Shown: piece by piece, positions 25,685-34,177 of the stretch | How the letters are laid out: every line of letters starts with the position of its first letter | Position numbering within the stretch: the first letter of the stretch is position 1 | Assembly: GCF_009762775.1 (NCBI RefSeq) | Contig: NZ_CP046401.1 | Span: 3,038,001-3,102,000, forward strand | Reading direction: 5' to 3' | Source of the DNA: Maribellus comscasis | GTDB taxonomy: Bacteria > Bacteroidota > Bacteroidia > Bacteroidales > Prolixibacteraceae | DNA: 64,000 nt | The notes under the pieces: generated by a model | What the model saw: the letters and a program-made list of their open reading frames with translations, nothing else | Database searches by the model: none | Told to the model about the DNA's origin: nothing | Made by a program: the position numbers and the translations under genes

Positions 25685-27631
25685 TTACTTTTTTGTAATA
25701 ACTGCTACCCAACCACCGCCGGGTGCCATTTCTACTTTTACTTTTGATGAACTGCTTACTGTTATTTTTTCCTGTGAAAAATCGGCAGCATGTTTATCGG
25801 CATTTACACCGTCTTTCCAAATTTCCATTGTATAATTTCCATCTCCAAGGAAACTCAAATCCAGATTTAGTGTACGTGGGTCCCAGTCAGTCATTGCACC
25901 AACAAACCATTTATCGCCCGATTTACGGGCCACTGCTATGTAGTCGCTTACTTTTGCTTCCAAAACTTTGGTATCGTCCCAAACAGCCGGAACAGCTTCC
26001 AGAAATTCCATACATTCCGGTTCGCGGTAGTAATTGGAAGGGTTGTCGGCAAGCATTTGCAGCGGACTTTCAAAAACCACATACATACCCAACTGGTGAC
26101 AACGTGTTCCCGGACTCATCGGCTCGGTGAAAACTGCGTTAAAATTGGTTTTATTGGCATTTAACATCGCGCCCGGTGTAAAATCCATTGGCCCGGCTAC
26201 CATTCTTGTAAAAGGTAAAGTAACATTGTGTTCCGGGTCAGGCAGATTTGACCATTTTGCATTTTCCAGGCCTTTTACACCTTCATACGAAATTACATTG
26301 GGGTATTTTCTGTCGAGACCTGAAGGTTTATACGCTCCGTGGTAGTCAACAAGCAACTCGCGTTTGGCACATTCACGTGCAATTTTTTCATAGAAATTAA
26401 CCATCCACTGGTCGTCGCGCTGCATAAAGTCGATTTTAATCCCTTTTACACCCCATTCCTGAAATTGGTCAAGCGCTTCGATAAGTTTATCGTCGAGAGC
26501 TTTCCATACTACCCAAAGAATTACGCCAACATTTTTTTGTTTTCCGTAATCAACCAGCTCCTGAATGTCGATGTCGTCAACCACATCCATAATGTCTTCG
26601 AGGTGATACCAGCCTTCATCCAGAATAATGTATTCCAGTCCGTATTTCGATGCGAAATCGATGTAATACTTGTATGTATTGTTATTTACTCCCGATTCAA
26701 AATCAATACCGTAAATGTTGTTTGCATTCCACCAGTCCCATGCTACTTTTCCCGGTTTTATCCAATTTGTATTTTCGAGTACATTTTCAGGAGCCAGTTT
26801 GTAAATCATTTCCGATTCTACCAATCCGGCATCATTGGTAATAATCATCGCTCTCCACGGAAATGTTCTTGTACCCTTGCATTCGGCAATATAATCGGCA
26901 TATTTTGTAGGAGCCACGTTACGGTCGCCGTTTTGTTTGGTTTCCAAAACTACGCCAGGATATTTTCCCACCAAGGCATTTGTATTTTCGGCACTACCTT
27001 TTAAAAACATTCCGGGATAATCCATTAAATCCGATTCCGAAATATAAACTTTAGTATTGTTCCCACAGTCAACCAGCATTCCCGTAGAACAGAAACGTTC
27101 GGGTGTTACATCCGAAAGTTTAACTCTTTCATAAACGCGTTCCTGGTGTGTAAACATACTTTCTTCTTCGGGGAACCAAATTTCGTGGTTTGCAGGAAAT
27201 GCAAAAGTAGCCTGCTCACTCACAACTTTAAACGGTTCTTTCTTTTCAACTCCCCAGCGGTAGGCAACACCATCGTTGTATACTTTAAATTCAAGCGAGT
27301 AATTTTTGAATGAAAGTGTTATTAAGTTGTAGTGATCTTTAAATTGAGCGTGTTTTCTGTTTACTACCGGAATAATTTCCTGGTTTACTTCTGTTGTTTT
27401 TGTTTTTCTGACTCTTGCGTTTTCACCCAGAACCAAACCGTCATCCAGTTTCATCGAAATTGCTGAAGGCGTTATAATTTCCTTTCCATTAAGTGAAACA
27501 GCGTAAGTAATGTCCTCATCTACAGATACAGTAACCTTCAGTTCTCCGGAGGGAGAAGAAACCGTGTAATCTTTTGCGTTTAGATTTAAAATCAGGGAAA
27601 TAAACAAAGTAATAAACAAATATTTTTTCAT
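25685..27631 (-). CDS. Glycoside hydrolase family 97, probably retaining alpha-galactosidase type
   Basis: A 648-residue exported enzyme: signal peptide (MKKYLFITLFISLILNLNAK), N-terminal beta-supersandwich, central TIM barrel (AWDWWNANNIYGIDF, LEYIILDEGWYH, GVKGIKIDFMQRDDQWMV, LVDYHGAYKPSGLDR, YPNVISYEGVKG), C-terminal sandwich. In GH97 the retaining alpha-galactosidases use an Asp nucleophile on the strand equivalent to IKIDFM, whereas inverting SusB-type glucosidases use Glu bases; the IDFMQRDDQ segment favours the former. It is not next to a SusCD pair. It would act in the periplasm on oligosaccharides. Confidence 0.9.
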   Translation of the reverse strand: MKKYLFITLFISLILNLNAKDYTVSSPSGELKVTVSVDEDITYAVSLNGKEIITPSAISMKLDDGLVLGENARVRKTKTTEVNQEIIPVVNRKHAQFKDHYNLITLSFKNYSLEFKVYNDGVAYRWGVEKKEPFKVVSEQATFAFPANHEIWFPEEESMFTHQERVYERVKLSDVTPERFCSTGMLVDCGNNTKVYISESDLMDYPGMFLKGSAENTNALVGKYPGVVLETKQNGDRNVAPTKYADYIAECKGTRTFPWRAMIITNDAGLVESEMIYKLAPENVLENTNWIKPGKVAWDWWNANNIYGIDFESGVNNNTYKYYIDFASKYGLEYIILDEGWYHLEDIMDVVDDIDIQELVDYGKQKNVGVILWVVWKALDDKLIEALDQFQEWGVKGIKIDFMQRDDQWMVNFYEKIARECAKRELLVDYHGAYKPSGLDRKYPNVISYEGVKGLENAKWSNLPDPEHNVTLPFTRMVAGPMDFTPGAMLNANKTNFNAVFTEPMSPGTRCHQLGMYVVFESPLQMLADNPSNYYREPECMEFLEAVPAVWDDTKVLEAKVSDYIAVARKSGDKWFVGAMTDWDPRTLNLDLSFLGDGNYTMEIWKDGVNADKHAADFSQEKITVSSSSKVKVEMAPGGGWVAVITKK

Positions 27632-27748
27632 TGCTATTAAGTTTTTTTGGTTTTAGGGCGGCAAGTTACTTAATAATTCAATGTTTTGGGAATTTTTATC
27701 TTTCGAAAATTACTTTCAAAGAAAAACTTCACATAAAAAGATACATGG

Positions 27749-28528
27749 TTATTTTACCCATTTAAAAGCAAAATATTCGCATTGTCCTTTTCCTGCATTT
27801 CGTATTCCGTGCGGAACTTCATCTGTAAGTAACACCAGTGAACCTGGCCCCATTCGGTGGGGAGTTCCGGCTATGGATTCTTCAGCTTCACCTTTTATTA
27901 TCAGAATAATTTCTTCATTGGAATGAACATGTTCAGCATGACTGGTAACCCCTTCATTTAATGTAGTAACGTGCATTTCCAGATTCGAAAGCAGTGAAGT
28001 TTCACGGTCCATGATCTGTCGTTTTCCTCCTTTGCCGGTTGTTTGAAACGTAATTTCATCCCAGTTATAAAAGGCAGATCCTCCATTTTGTTTTGTCTGG
28101 TTTTTAGCAACCTGCAAGTCGGTTTTCCAGCGGATGATATAATAGGATGCCTGAGTGTCTCCGGCATTCCGAATCCCGTGCTCATCGCCCGGTAAAGCGA
28201 GGATTACACTACCGGGCCCCAAAATTTTTTTCACTCCCTCAATTTTTTGTTCAATCTTCCCCTCTTTTACAATTATCAATTCTTCCATGTCGGTATGCAC
28301 ATGGCTTGCATGAGGTGCATTTCCCGGATCTAAAGTTGTTACGTGAATTTCAAGGTAATCCAGCGCATTTGTTTTTCCTTCTAAAATCTGTCTTCGTTCT
28401 CCGGAATTTGTCTTTTCTGTTTCCAGGGCATTCCAGTCATAAACTTTTGTTGAAAGTTTTTCTTCCGGCATAGTTTGAAATGTATTTCCTAAGAAAATGA
28501 ATGGTAAAAATAAAATTAATGTTTTCAT
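27749..28528 (-). CDS. Secreted bicupin protein
   Basis: A 259-residue protein with an N-terminal hydrophobic signal (MKTLILFLPFIFLGNTFQ) and two cupin domains in tandem. Each has the metal-binding pattern HxH...E...H: HASHVHTDMEELIIV...GDEHGIRNAG in the first and HAEHVHSNEEIILII...DEVPHGIRNAG in the second. The domains are clearly repeats (RRQILEGKTNALDYLEIHVTTL against KRQIMDRETSLLSNLEMHVT). Ureidoglycine aminohydrolase and other bicupins share this form, but the periplasmic signal argues against a purine role. Reaction unknown. Confidence 0.82.
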   Translation of the reverse strand: MKTLILFLPFIFLGNTFQTMPEEKLSTKVYDWNALETEKTNSGERRQILEGKTNALDYLEIHVTTLDPGNAPHASHVHTDMEELIIVKEGKIEQKIEGVKKILGPGSVILALPGDEHGIRNAGDTQASYYIIRWKTDLQVAKNQTKQNGGSAFYNWDEITFQTTGKGGKRQIMDRETSLLSNLEMHVTTLNEGVTSHAEHVHSNEEIILIIKGEAEESIAGTPHRMGPGSLVLLTDEVPHGIRNAGKGQCEYFAFKWVK

Positions 28529-28648
28529 TTTTAGTAGTTTAAGAAATGCAATATATGTTTTTTTTTAACCAGAGAAAAGTAAAGGTGTAAAATGCTTGCA
28601 AATCAAGTCATGAAATTTATAACTTTAATGAAACTTAATTCTGAAAAA

Positions 28649-29380
28649 ATGAAAAAAATGATAATTGGATGTATCTGTCTTTTAGTGGTTGGAATTTCGG
28701 TAAATGCAGCCACGTTTGAAAAAGACACGATTAAAACTTCGGATGGCGATTTAGTGATAACATTTATTGGCCACGGAACATTAATGATGGAATTTAACGA
28801 GAAAGTTATTCACATCGATCCGGTTGGCATGTTTGCCGATTACTCTGCTTTACCAAAAGCTGATATGATTTTGGTAACCCATTCGCACGGCGACCATTTA
28901 GATGTAAACGTGATTAAGCTGTTAAAAAAGGAAGCCACCTTTGTTGTAATGACCGAGTCGTGCAAAGAGGCATACCCGGATGGCTTGGTATTAAAAAATG
29001 GCGATTCGGTAAATTACTTTGACATCGACGTTGATGCTGTTCCCGCATATAATATTAAACATGAGCGAAGCGAAGGAAATCCTTTTCATCCCAAAGGAGA
29101 GGGTAACGGATATGTTTTGCATTTTGGTGATACAAACGTTTATGTGGCAGGTGATACCGAAAATATCCCTGAAATGGCAGATTTAAAAAACATAGATGTA
29201 GCATTTCTGCCAATGAACCTGCCTTATACAATGACTCCGGATATGGCTGCCGATGCCGCCAGGATGTTTATGCCAAAGATTTTGTATCCGTATCATTTTG
29301 GCGAAACGGATACCGGGGAACTTGTTGAGCTGCTAAAAACGGAGAAAGAGATTGAGGTTCGGATAAGAGAATTAAAATAA
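28649..29380 (+). CDS. Exported metallo-beta-lactamase-fold hydrolase (UlaG-like)
   Basis: A 243-residue protein with a signal peptide (MKKMIIGCICLLVVGISVNA) followed by an MBL fold: FIGHGTLMMEF, VTHSHGDHLD (HxHxDH zinc motif), and VAGDTENIPEM with the bridging Asp, then PYHFGET. The layout resembles UlaG/RNase Z-like small MBL proteins rather than beta-lactamases. Start: further in-frame ATGs exist upstream (28592 onward), but only the ATG at 28649 puts the signal peptide at the N-terminus, and a TAACTTTA promoter-like box lies within the extended region. Substrate unknown. Confidence 0.82.
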   Translation: MKKMIIGCICLLVVGISVNAATFEKDTIKTSDGDLVITFIGHGTLMMEFNEKVIHIDPVGMFADYSALPKADMILVTHSHGDHLDVNVIKLLKKEATFVVMTESCKEAYPDGLVLKNGDSVNYFDIDVDAVPAYNIKHERSEGNPFHPKGEGNGYVLHFGDTNVYVAGDTENIPEMADLKNIDVAFLPMNLPYTMTPDMAADAARMFMPKILYPYHFGETDTGELVELLKTEKEIEVRIRELK

Positions 29381-29403
29381 ATGCCGGAAAAAGATAAAAA
29401 CAA

Positions 29404-29434
29404 GAAAGCCGCAGGAAGTTATCATGCGGCTTTC
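29404..29434. terminator. Terminator between convergent genes
   Basis: A perfect 10-bp stem GAAAGCCGCA/TGCGGCTTTC with an 11-nt loop lies between the MBL gene (plus) and the small membrane gene (minus). Confidence 0.75.
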
Positions 29435-29488
29435 TTTAACCTTAAAATCTTAATTACGTAAATGTTTAAGGAGTTAATATCGAGGAAA

Positions 29489-29698
29489 CTATTTTTTTTT
29501 CATTTTCTTACAGCCTCGTGTTACGCAAATCGTGGTAATCACAATTCCCGTTATTGCAAAAGCGATAAGAGAACCGTAGAAATATTTTGATGGTAAATTT
29601 GCACAACATGTCAAAAAACCAAAAAGTAAAGTGGCCAGGAATCCCAGAATTCCCCATATGCCTAAGTTATATCCAATTAAGAACAGTTCTTTTTTCAT
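29489..29698 (-). CDS. 69-residue two-TM membrane protein
   Basis: A small hydrophobic protein starting at ATG 29696-29698. Two membrane helices (residues about 5-27 and 40-60) are separated by a CCANLP loop, and the C-terminus is highly basic (TRGCKKMKKK). The reading frame is open further upstream to 29812, but that extension is AT-rich and lacks a sensible N-terminus. I recognise no family. It is divergent from the Crp/Fnr regulator gene. Confidence 0.6.
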   Translation of the reverse strand: MKKELFLIGYNLGIWGILGFLATLLFGFLTCCANLPSKYFYGSLIAFAITGIVITTICVTRGCKKMKKK

Positions 29699-29826
29699 TT
29701 TATAAATTTTTATGAATTTGCATTGTTTATTCTTTAACAAGATTTTCAAACTCAATACAAATGCTGCTTTCATAATGATTTCCATTGTAAAAATAAACTT
29801 AATTTTGGCCATTTGTCCATAATATG

Positions 29827-29862
29827 TTGTGATATTTGTTCTTATTTATTGTGATATTTGTT
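29827..29862. repeat. Two perfect 14-bp direct repeats before the Crp/Fnr gene
   Basis: TTGTGATATTTGTT occurs at 29827-29840 and 29849-29862, 22 bp apart start to start, which puts both on the same helix face. The repeats end about 20 bp before the regulator's ATG. They contain TGTGA, a half-site reminiscent of Crp/Fnr operators, and also promoter-like TTTG, so they may be an autoregulatory operator, overlapping promoter elements, or both. Confidence 0.7.
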
Positions 29863-29882
29863 ACATTTTAAAAAAGGAGTAA

Positions 29883-30575
29883 ATGGAGCGGAGAATAAAA
29901 AAATGTTTGGGTTGTACAATAAAATCGACGGCCGTTTCTATTTTAAATCAAAATGAGTTATCTGTTTTGGAAGACGGATGTTCTCAGCACGAGTTCAAAA
30001 AAGGAGAATTGCTTTTTAAAGAAAATACACCGGCTCATACCATTTGTTACATACGGAGTGGTTTTGTAAAACTTGTAAAGCGAGGTCTCGGTAAAAAGGA
30101 CTTCATTTTAAACATTTCAAAAAGCGGAGCTTACCTGGGTGTTCAGCATTTAAACCGCAAACAGGGTAATTGTTATTTTTCGGCCATTGCTATAACCGAT
30201 GTCCAGGTTTGTTTTATCGAGCTTGATGTTTTTGGCAGGTTGCTCGAAAGTAATGGTTCCTTTGCGACTGAAGTTATCTCGTATATTTTTGAGGATGAAA
30301 TGAATTATTTCGACCGTCTGGTGAATAATGTACAACAACAGCTTCCCGGCCGACTGGCGAACACACTCTATTATTTTCGAAACGAAGTTTATAATCAAAA
30401 AGAGTTTAACTTAAATATCAATCAAACCGAACTTGCTTCGTTGATTGGAACATCGCGTGAAAGCGTTTCAAGGTTATTAAAAGAGTTTCAGCAAGCAGGC
30501 ATAATTAAAACGGAAAGAAATAAAATTACGATTTTAGATGAAAAGCGACTTTTGGAGATAAAACAAAAAGGTTAA
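29883..30575 (+). CDS. Crp/Fnr-family transcriptional regulator
   Basis: A 230-residue regulator: N-terminal cysteines (KKCLGCTIKS), a cyclic-nucleotide-binding-like beta-roll (residues about 25-140; FKKGELLFKENTPAHTICYI), a dimer helix, and a C-terminal HTH (NQTELASLIGTSRESVSRLL). The two N-terminal Cys and others (DGCSQH, GNCYF) are reminiscent of FNR/redox sensing but do not form the canonical FNR cluster set, so the effector is open. A strong Shine-Dalgarno sequence (AAGGAG) precedes the ATG, which is unusual in this phylum. Two direct repeats lie upstream and a MITE-like element begins 6 nt after the stop. Confidence 0.9.
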   Translation: MERRIKKCLGCTIKSTAVSILNQNELSVLEDGCSQHEFKKGELLFKENTPAHTICYIRSGFVKLVKRGLGKKDFILNISKSGAYLGVQHLNRKQGNCYFSAIAITDVQVCFIELDVFGRLLESNGSFATEVISYIFEDEMNYFDRLVNNVQQQLPGRLANTLYYFRNEVYNQKEFNLNINQTELASLIGTSRESVSRLLKEFQQAGIIKTERNKITILDEKRLLEIKQKG

Positions 30576-30580
30576 TAAAA

Positions 30581-30773
30581 AGAGGCTGTCCAAAAAGTAA
30601 AATAAATTGAAATAAAACTTTCATTTTATAACCGGCTTTCGTTTTACCCCTCCAAACCTCCCCTAAAGTGGGAGGCTTAAAGTCCCCTACAGGGGATTTA
30701 GGGGTAAGAAACAAAGCGTTACTTACGAATTGTAAGTTAATCCCATTATGAAATAACTTTTTGGACAACCTCT
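30581..30773. mobile_element. 193-bp MITE-like element
   Basis: Terminal inverted repeats AGAGGCTGTCCAAAAAGT (30581-30598) and, on the other strand, AGAGGTTGTCCAAAAAGT (30756-30773) match at 17 of 18 positions. Inside, nested hairpins are visible: TACCCCT/AGGGGTA (30645-30651, 30700-30706), CCTCCC/GGGAGG (30657-30662, 30670-30675) and CCCCT/AGGGG (30684-30688, 30691-30695). No coding capacity. No clear target-site duplication. The TIRs would need a transposase in trans. It fills the gap between the Crp/Fnr gene and the convergent lipoprotein gene and could serve as their terminator. Confidence 0.8.
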
Positions 30774-30797
30774 CAGAATTATTGTTTAATCTGTTAA

Positions 30798-31337
30798 TCA
30801 ATTCATTTGTATTGAAGAATCAATTTTTTCAATCGATTTCAGGTTTTTATTCATTGATTTCATTACTGAATCAAAATTACCTATATCAAATGACTTGTCT
30901 TGCATGAATGCTGCAGGAAGAACTGCAATTCTGAATATTTGATTATCTGTTTCTGCCGGGAGCAATTCTGATGTTGTCCATTCCAGAAAGATTTGTACAT
31001 CGTCCAGTGTGTAATCAAAGTTGTACTGAACAACACCGTCGTTTTCGATGACAACTGTTTGAGGAAGTAATCTCCATACATCTTTGCCGTCAATAACATC
31101 CCAAAGAATATATACCAGCACAGCATCGCCGTCATAAACAGTAAAGTTATTTGGAAATTGGAAAAGAACTGAATATTCATTTCCGGCGGTAAAATTAATC
31201 GGATCGGTTTCAAAAACGGTTCCTATTTCTGCATCCATACCGTCTTCTCCGGGAGTGCCGGGAGGGCCAACAGGTCCTTCACATGATGTAGTAAAAATAA
31301 GGGCTAAAACTAAAAATAAACTTGCTATTGTTTTCAT
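30798..31337 (-). CDS. Lipoprotein with short collagen-like segment
   Basis: A 179-residue lipoprotein: signal peptide with lipobox FTTSC (Cys19), then a short Gly-X-Y run GPVGPPGTPGEDG (residues about 21-33), then a beta-rich domain of unknown function (VYDGDAVLVYILW, TWRLLPQ-like strands). The collagen-like linker followed by a compact domain is common in Bacteroidota surface lipoproteins. It stands alone, converging on the Crp/Fnr gene and divergent from the PqqD-like operon. Confidence 0.78.
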   Translation of the reverse strand: MKTIASLFLVLALIFTTSCEGPVGPPGTPGEDGMDAEIGTVFETDPINFTAGNEYSVLFQFPNNFTVYDGDAVLVYILWDVIDGKDVWRLLPQTVVIENDGVVQYNFDYTLDDVQIFLEWTTSELLPAETDNQIFRIAVLPAAFMQDKSFDIGNFDSVMKSMNKNLKSIEKIDSSIQMN

Positions 31338-31498
31338 GACTAAAAAATTTAAAAATGGTTAATTATGAAAAATGTTAAACAATATTAATGCCAAATGTAA
31401 TCAACTTCTGTAGATGTAATTTTTAGCGCGGTTAAAAAGTTTTCGGAAAGTGCAAGTTTTAAAAATGGTTGGTGTCAAAAGTTCAAAATTTAATAGAA

Positions 31499-31762
31499 AT
31501 GAAAATAGCTGTAGAAGTCAAAATTAGTAATAACGGGTTTGTTTTTAACTCGAAGACCGGCGATTCATTTAATCTGAATCCTTTTGGGCTGGAACTGATT
31601 AATACTATCCGTGAGGGAAAGGATCTCGATATCATAAAAATGGAAATGCTTGAAAGATACGATGTTGATGAACTTACTTTTGAAAGGGATTTTTATGAAT
31701 TCTGTGCGTTGCTGAAACATCACCAAATTCTGGAACAAGGCAATCCGCTCGATTTTAATTAA
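31499..31762 (+). CDS. PqqD-like peptide-binding protein (RRE-like)
   Basis: An 87-residue protein matching the PqqD winged-helix fold: a beta-hairpin start (VEVKISNNGFVFNSKTGDSFNLNP against the usual 'leader-binding' strands), G-L-E-L-I-N helix, and a C-terminal helix pair (FERDFYEFCALLKHHQIL). PqqD-like domains bind N-terminal leader segments of RiPP precursors or related substrates and present them to modifying enzymes. I use ATG 31499; a longer reading from 31469 needs a non-ATG start. It is first in a tightly packed operon, 8 nt before the ATP-grasp gene. Without a search the fold assignment rests on size, pattern and neighbours. Confidence 0.75.
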   Translation: MKIAVEVKISNNGFVFNSKTGDSFNLNPFGLELINTIREGKDLDIIKMEMLERYDVDELTFERDFYEFCALLKHHQILEQGNPLDFN

Positions 31763-31770
31763 GAAGGAAA

Positions 31771-32817
31771 ATGGCAAAGAAAAAAATTACATTGGCGGTT
31801 ACCGGTTTGAACAACACCGACAACCCGGGGCCGGGAGTTCCTGTGATTCGGGCCGTTAAAGAATCCGAAGATTTGGATGTCCGGGTAATTGGGTTGGTTT
31901 ACGAAAACCTCGAACCCGGAATTTATATGGAAGGTTTGTGCGATCGAATTTTTCAGATTCCATATCCTTCTTCAGGTTCAAATGAATTGATTGAGCGCAT
32001 TGAAAAAATTCATCTGCAGGAAAAAATTGATGTTCTGATTCCCAATTTCGACGCCGAACTTTTTTCTTTTATGAAAAACGAACAACGGTTGCTCGAAAAA
32101 GGGATTCATACTTTTTTACCCAACCTGAAACAGTTTCAGGAAAGAGAAAAAGACAAACTGCCCGAATTTGGGAAAAAATATGATGTGAAAGTTCCGGGAA
32201 GCATCAACCTGGGAAGTACAAATCAGATTTCAGATATGGAAGATAAATTTGATTACCCGGTGATGATAAAGGGGCAATTTTACGATGCTTACGAAACCAA
32301 TAATGAGGAACAGGTAAAACAGGCTTTTTACAAAATTTCTTCAAAATGGGGACTTCCTGTAATTGCGCAGGAATTTGTAAAAGGGATTGAAGTAAATGTA
32401 GTTGCATTGGGCGATGGAAAAGGGAATACAATTGCGGCAGTGCCCATGCGAAAACAATACATTACCGACAAAGGAAAAGCCTGGGGCGGTATCACTCTGG
32501 CCGATGAAAAAATGATGGAACTCACGCGCTCCATTATTCAAAAAACAAATTGGAAAGGCGGCATGGAACTGGAAATGATTAAAACCAGCAAAGGAGAGTA
32601 TTATCTGATTGAAATCAATCCAAGGATTCCGGCATGGGTTTATCTCGCGGTCGGTGCCGGTCAAAATATTCCGGAAGCACTAATAAAACTGGCACTTGGG
32701 CAGGAAGTTCAACCCATGACTTCTTATAAAATAGGGAAAATGTTTGTCCGCTACTCTTACGACATGATAGTTGATCTCGAAAAATTTGCAGCAATTTCAA
32801 TGAACAAGGAAATTTAA
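31771..32817 (+). CDS. ATP-grasp carboxylate-amine ligase
   Basis: A 348-residue cytoplasmic enzyme of the carbamoyl-phosphate-synthase-like ATP-grasp group. An N-terminal Rossmann-like pre-ATP-grasp domain (ITLAVTGLNNTDNPGPGVPV; DVLIPNFDAE) is followed by the ATP-grasp core (YPVMIKGQFYDA, VIAQEFVKGIEVNVVALGDG, GMELEMI) and the Mg-binding end YLIEINPRIPAW. Such enzymes join a carboxylate to an amine or thiol through an acyl-phosphate. It lies between a PqqD-like protein and a PLP decarboxylase (gaps of 8 and 11 nt). The substrate is unknown; a leader-tethered substrate is possible by analogy with RiPP ATP-grasp ligases. Confidence 0.88.
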   Translation: MAKKKITLAVTGLNNTDNPGPGVPVIRAVKESEDLDVRVIGLVYENLEPGIYMEGLCDRIFQIPYPSSGSNELIERIEKIHLQEKIDVLIPNFDAELFSFMKNEQRLLEKGIHTFLPNLKQFQEREKDKLPEFGKKYDVKVPGSINLGSTNQISDMEDKFDYPVMIKGQFYDAYETNNEEQVKQAFYKISSKWGLPVIAQEFVKGIEVNVVALGDGKGNTIAAVPMRKQYITDKGKAWGGITLADEKMMELTRSIIQKTNWKGGMELEMIKTSKGEYYLIEINPRIPAWVYLAVGAGQNIPEALIKLALGQEVQPMTSYKIGKMFVRYSYDMIVDLEKFAAISMNKEI

Positions 32818-32828
32818 GAAAACAGAAA

Positions 32829-34169
32829 ATGGAAAAGTTAAAATACGAAAAGCCAATAATTAGTAGAATTACAGCGGGGATGCCCAACAAGTTTGGATTA
32901 CCTTCTAAAATTAAAACAGTTTCTGAAATTGATGGAATCCCTGTCTCCACGCTGATGGAACAATATGGTTCCCCCGTGTTTGTAATTTCAGAAAAAACCA
33001 TTCGGGAAACCTATGCCGAAGCGAAACAGGCATTTGAAACCCGCTATCCCAAAGTTCAGTTTGCATGGTCGTACAAAACCAATTATCTCGATGCCGTGTG
33101 TAGTATTTTTCACGATGAAGGTTCCTGGGCAGAAGTGGTTTCAGGTTTTGAATTTGAAAAGGCGCTCTCTTTGGGAGTTAATGGCTCGCAAATTTTGTTT
33201 AACGGTCCCGAAAAGTCGGAAGAAGATTTGACACTGGCTATCAATCACAATGCCTGTATTCATATCGACCATTTTGATGAATTGTATTTACTGATTGAAA
33301 CTTCGGGAAAACTAAATAAAAAAGCACGAGTTGCCATCCGTGTAAATATGGACACAGGTATTTATCCGATGTGGGATCGTTTTGGATTTAATTATGAAAA
33401 CGGAGAAGCCTGGAACGCTATTAACCGGATAATGTTGGCTGAAAATCTCGAGTTAATCGGGTTACACACACACATCGGTACATATATTATGTCTGCTTCT
33501 GCTTATGCTGTTGCTGCATCGAAACTGGCAAATTTGTATGTAGCTACACACCGAAAATTTGATCATTGGATAAAATACATTGATTTGGGTGGTGGTTTTG
33601 CTTCAAAAAATACACTAAAAGGCGCTTACATGCCGGGTTCAGAAACTTGTCCCACGTTTGACGAATATGCCGAAGCTATTTCAAATGCCTTGATTTCATC
33701 AGAGATTCCGCACGAAAATCTGCCCGTTCTTTTCCTCGAAACCGGCCGGGCGCTGATTGATGATGCCGGTTATCTGCTCACCACAGTTTTGGCCAACAAA
33801 CGTTCTTCAACCGGCCGCCGTTCAATGGTTATCGATGCCGGGGTAAACATTCTTTTTACAACATTCTGGTACAATCTGGGTGTTTTCCCTTCCAAAGAAA
33901 CTTCTGATTTTTTGGAAGAGACCACCATATATGGTCCGCTTTGTATGAATATCGATATTATTCGTGACGCCATAAATTTTCCATTGGTAAAAGTTGGGGA
34001 TCAGCTTGTCATTGAACGGGTTGGAGCTTATAATATGACACAGTGGATGCAGTTTATCACCTTCCGTCCAAATGTAATTTTAATTGATATGGAGGGTAAA
34101 ACGCATATTATTCGGAATAAAGAAAAACTGGAAACCATAACCAGCTTCGAAGTAAATCCTAAAAAATAG
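32829..34169 (+). CDS. PLP fold-III decarboxylase (LysA-like) with leader-like N-terminus
   Basis: A 446-residue alanine-racemase-fold enzyme close to diaminopimelate/ornithine-type decarboxylases. PLP lysine is Lys83 in AWSYKTNY; other signatures are DLGGGFASKN, HTHIGTYIMS (HIGSQ in LysA), ETGRALIDDAG, and GPLCMNIDIIRD at the C-terminal active-site loop (LysA has CESxD; here C and D remain, E/S differ). The substrate therefore probably differs from DAP. The first about 25 residues, before the enzyme fold begins at EIDGIPVSTLM, are an extra basic segment MEKLKYEKPIISRI, like the KYEKPxI leaders of Bacteroidota RiPP precursors. It may bind the PqqD-like protein encoded two genes upstream. Confidence 0.87.
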   Translation: MEKLKYEKPIISRITAGMPNKFGLPSKIKTVSEIDGIPVSTLMEQYGSPVFVISEKTIRETYAEAKQAFETRYPKVQFAWSYKTNYLDAVCSIFHDEGSWAEVVSGFEFEKALSLGVNGSQILFNGPEKSEEDLTLAINHNACIHIDHFDELYLLIETSGKLNKKARVAIRVNMDTGIYPMWDRFGFNYENGEAWNAINRIMLAENLELIGLHTHIGTYIMSASAYAVAASKLANLYVATHRKFDHWIKYIDLGGGFASKNTLKGAYMPGSETCPTFDEYAEAISNALISSEIPHENLPVLFLETGRALIDDAGYLLTTVLANKRSSTGRRSMVIDAGVNILFTTFWYNLGVFPSKETSDFLEETTIYGPLCMNIDIIRDAINFPLVKVGDQLVIERVGAYNMTQWMQFITFRPNVILIDMEGKTHIIRNKEKLETITSFEVNPKK

Positions 34170-34177
34170 TGGTTGGG

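Noticed and set aside
26339..27004. 221-codon plus-strand ORF inside the GH97 gene
   Set aside because: Antisense to a strongly supported GH97 gene and has no recognisable features.
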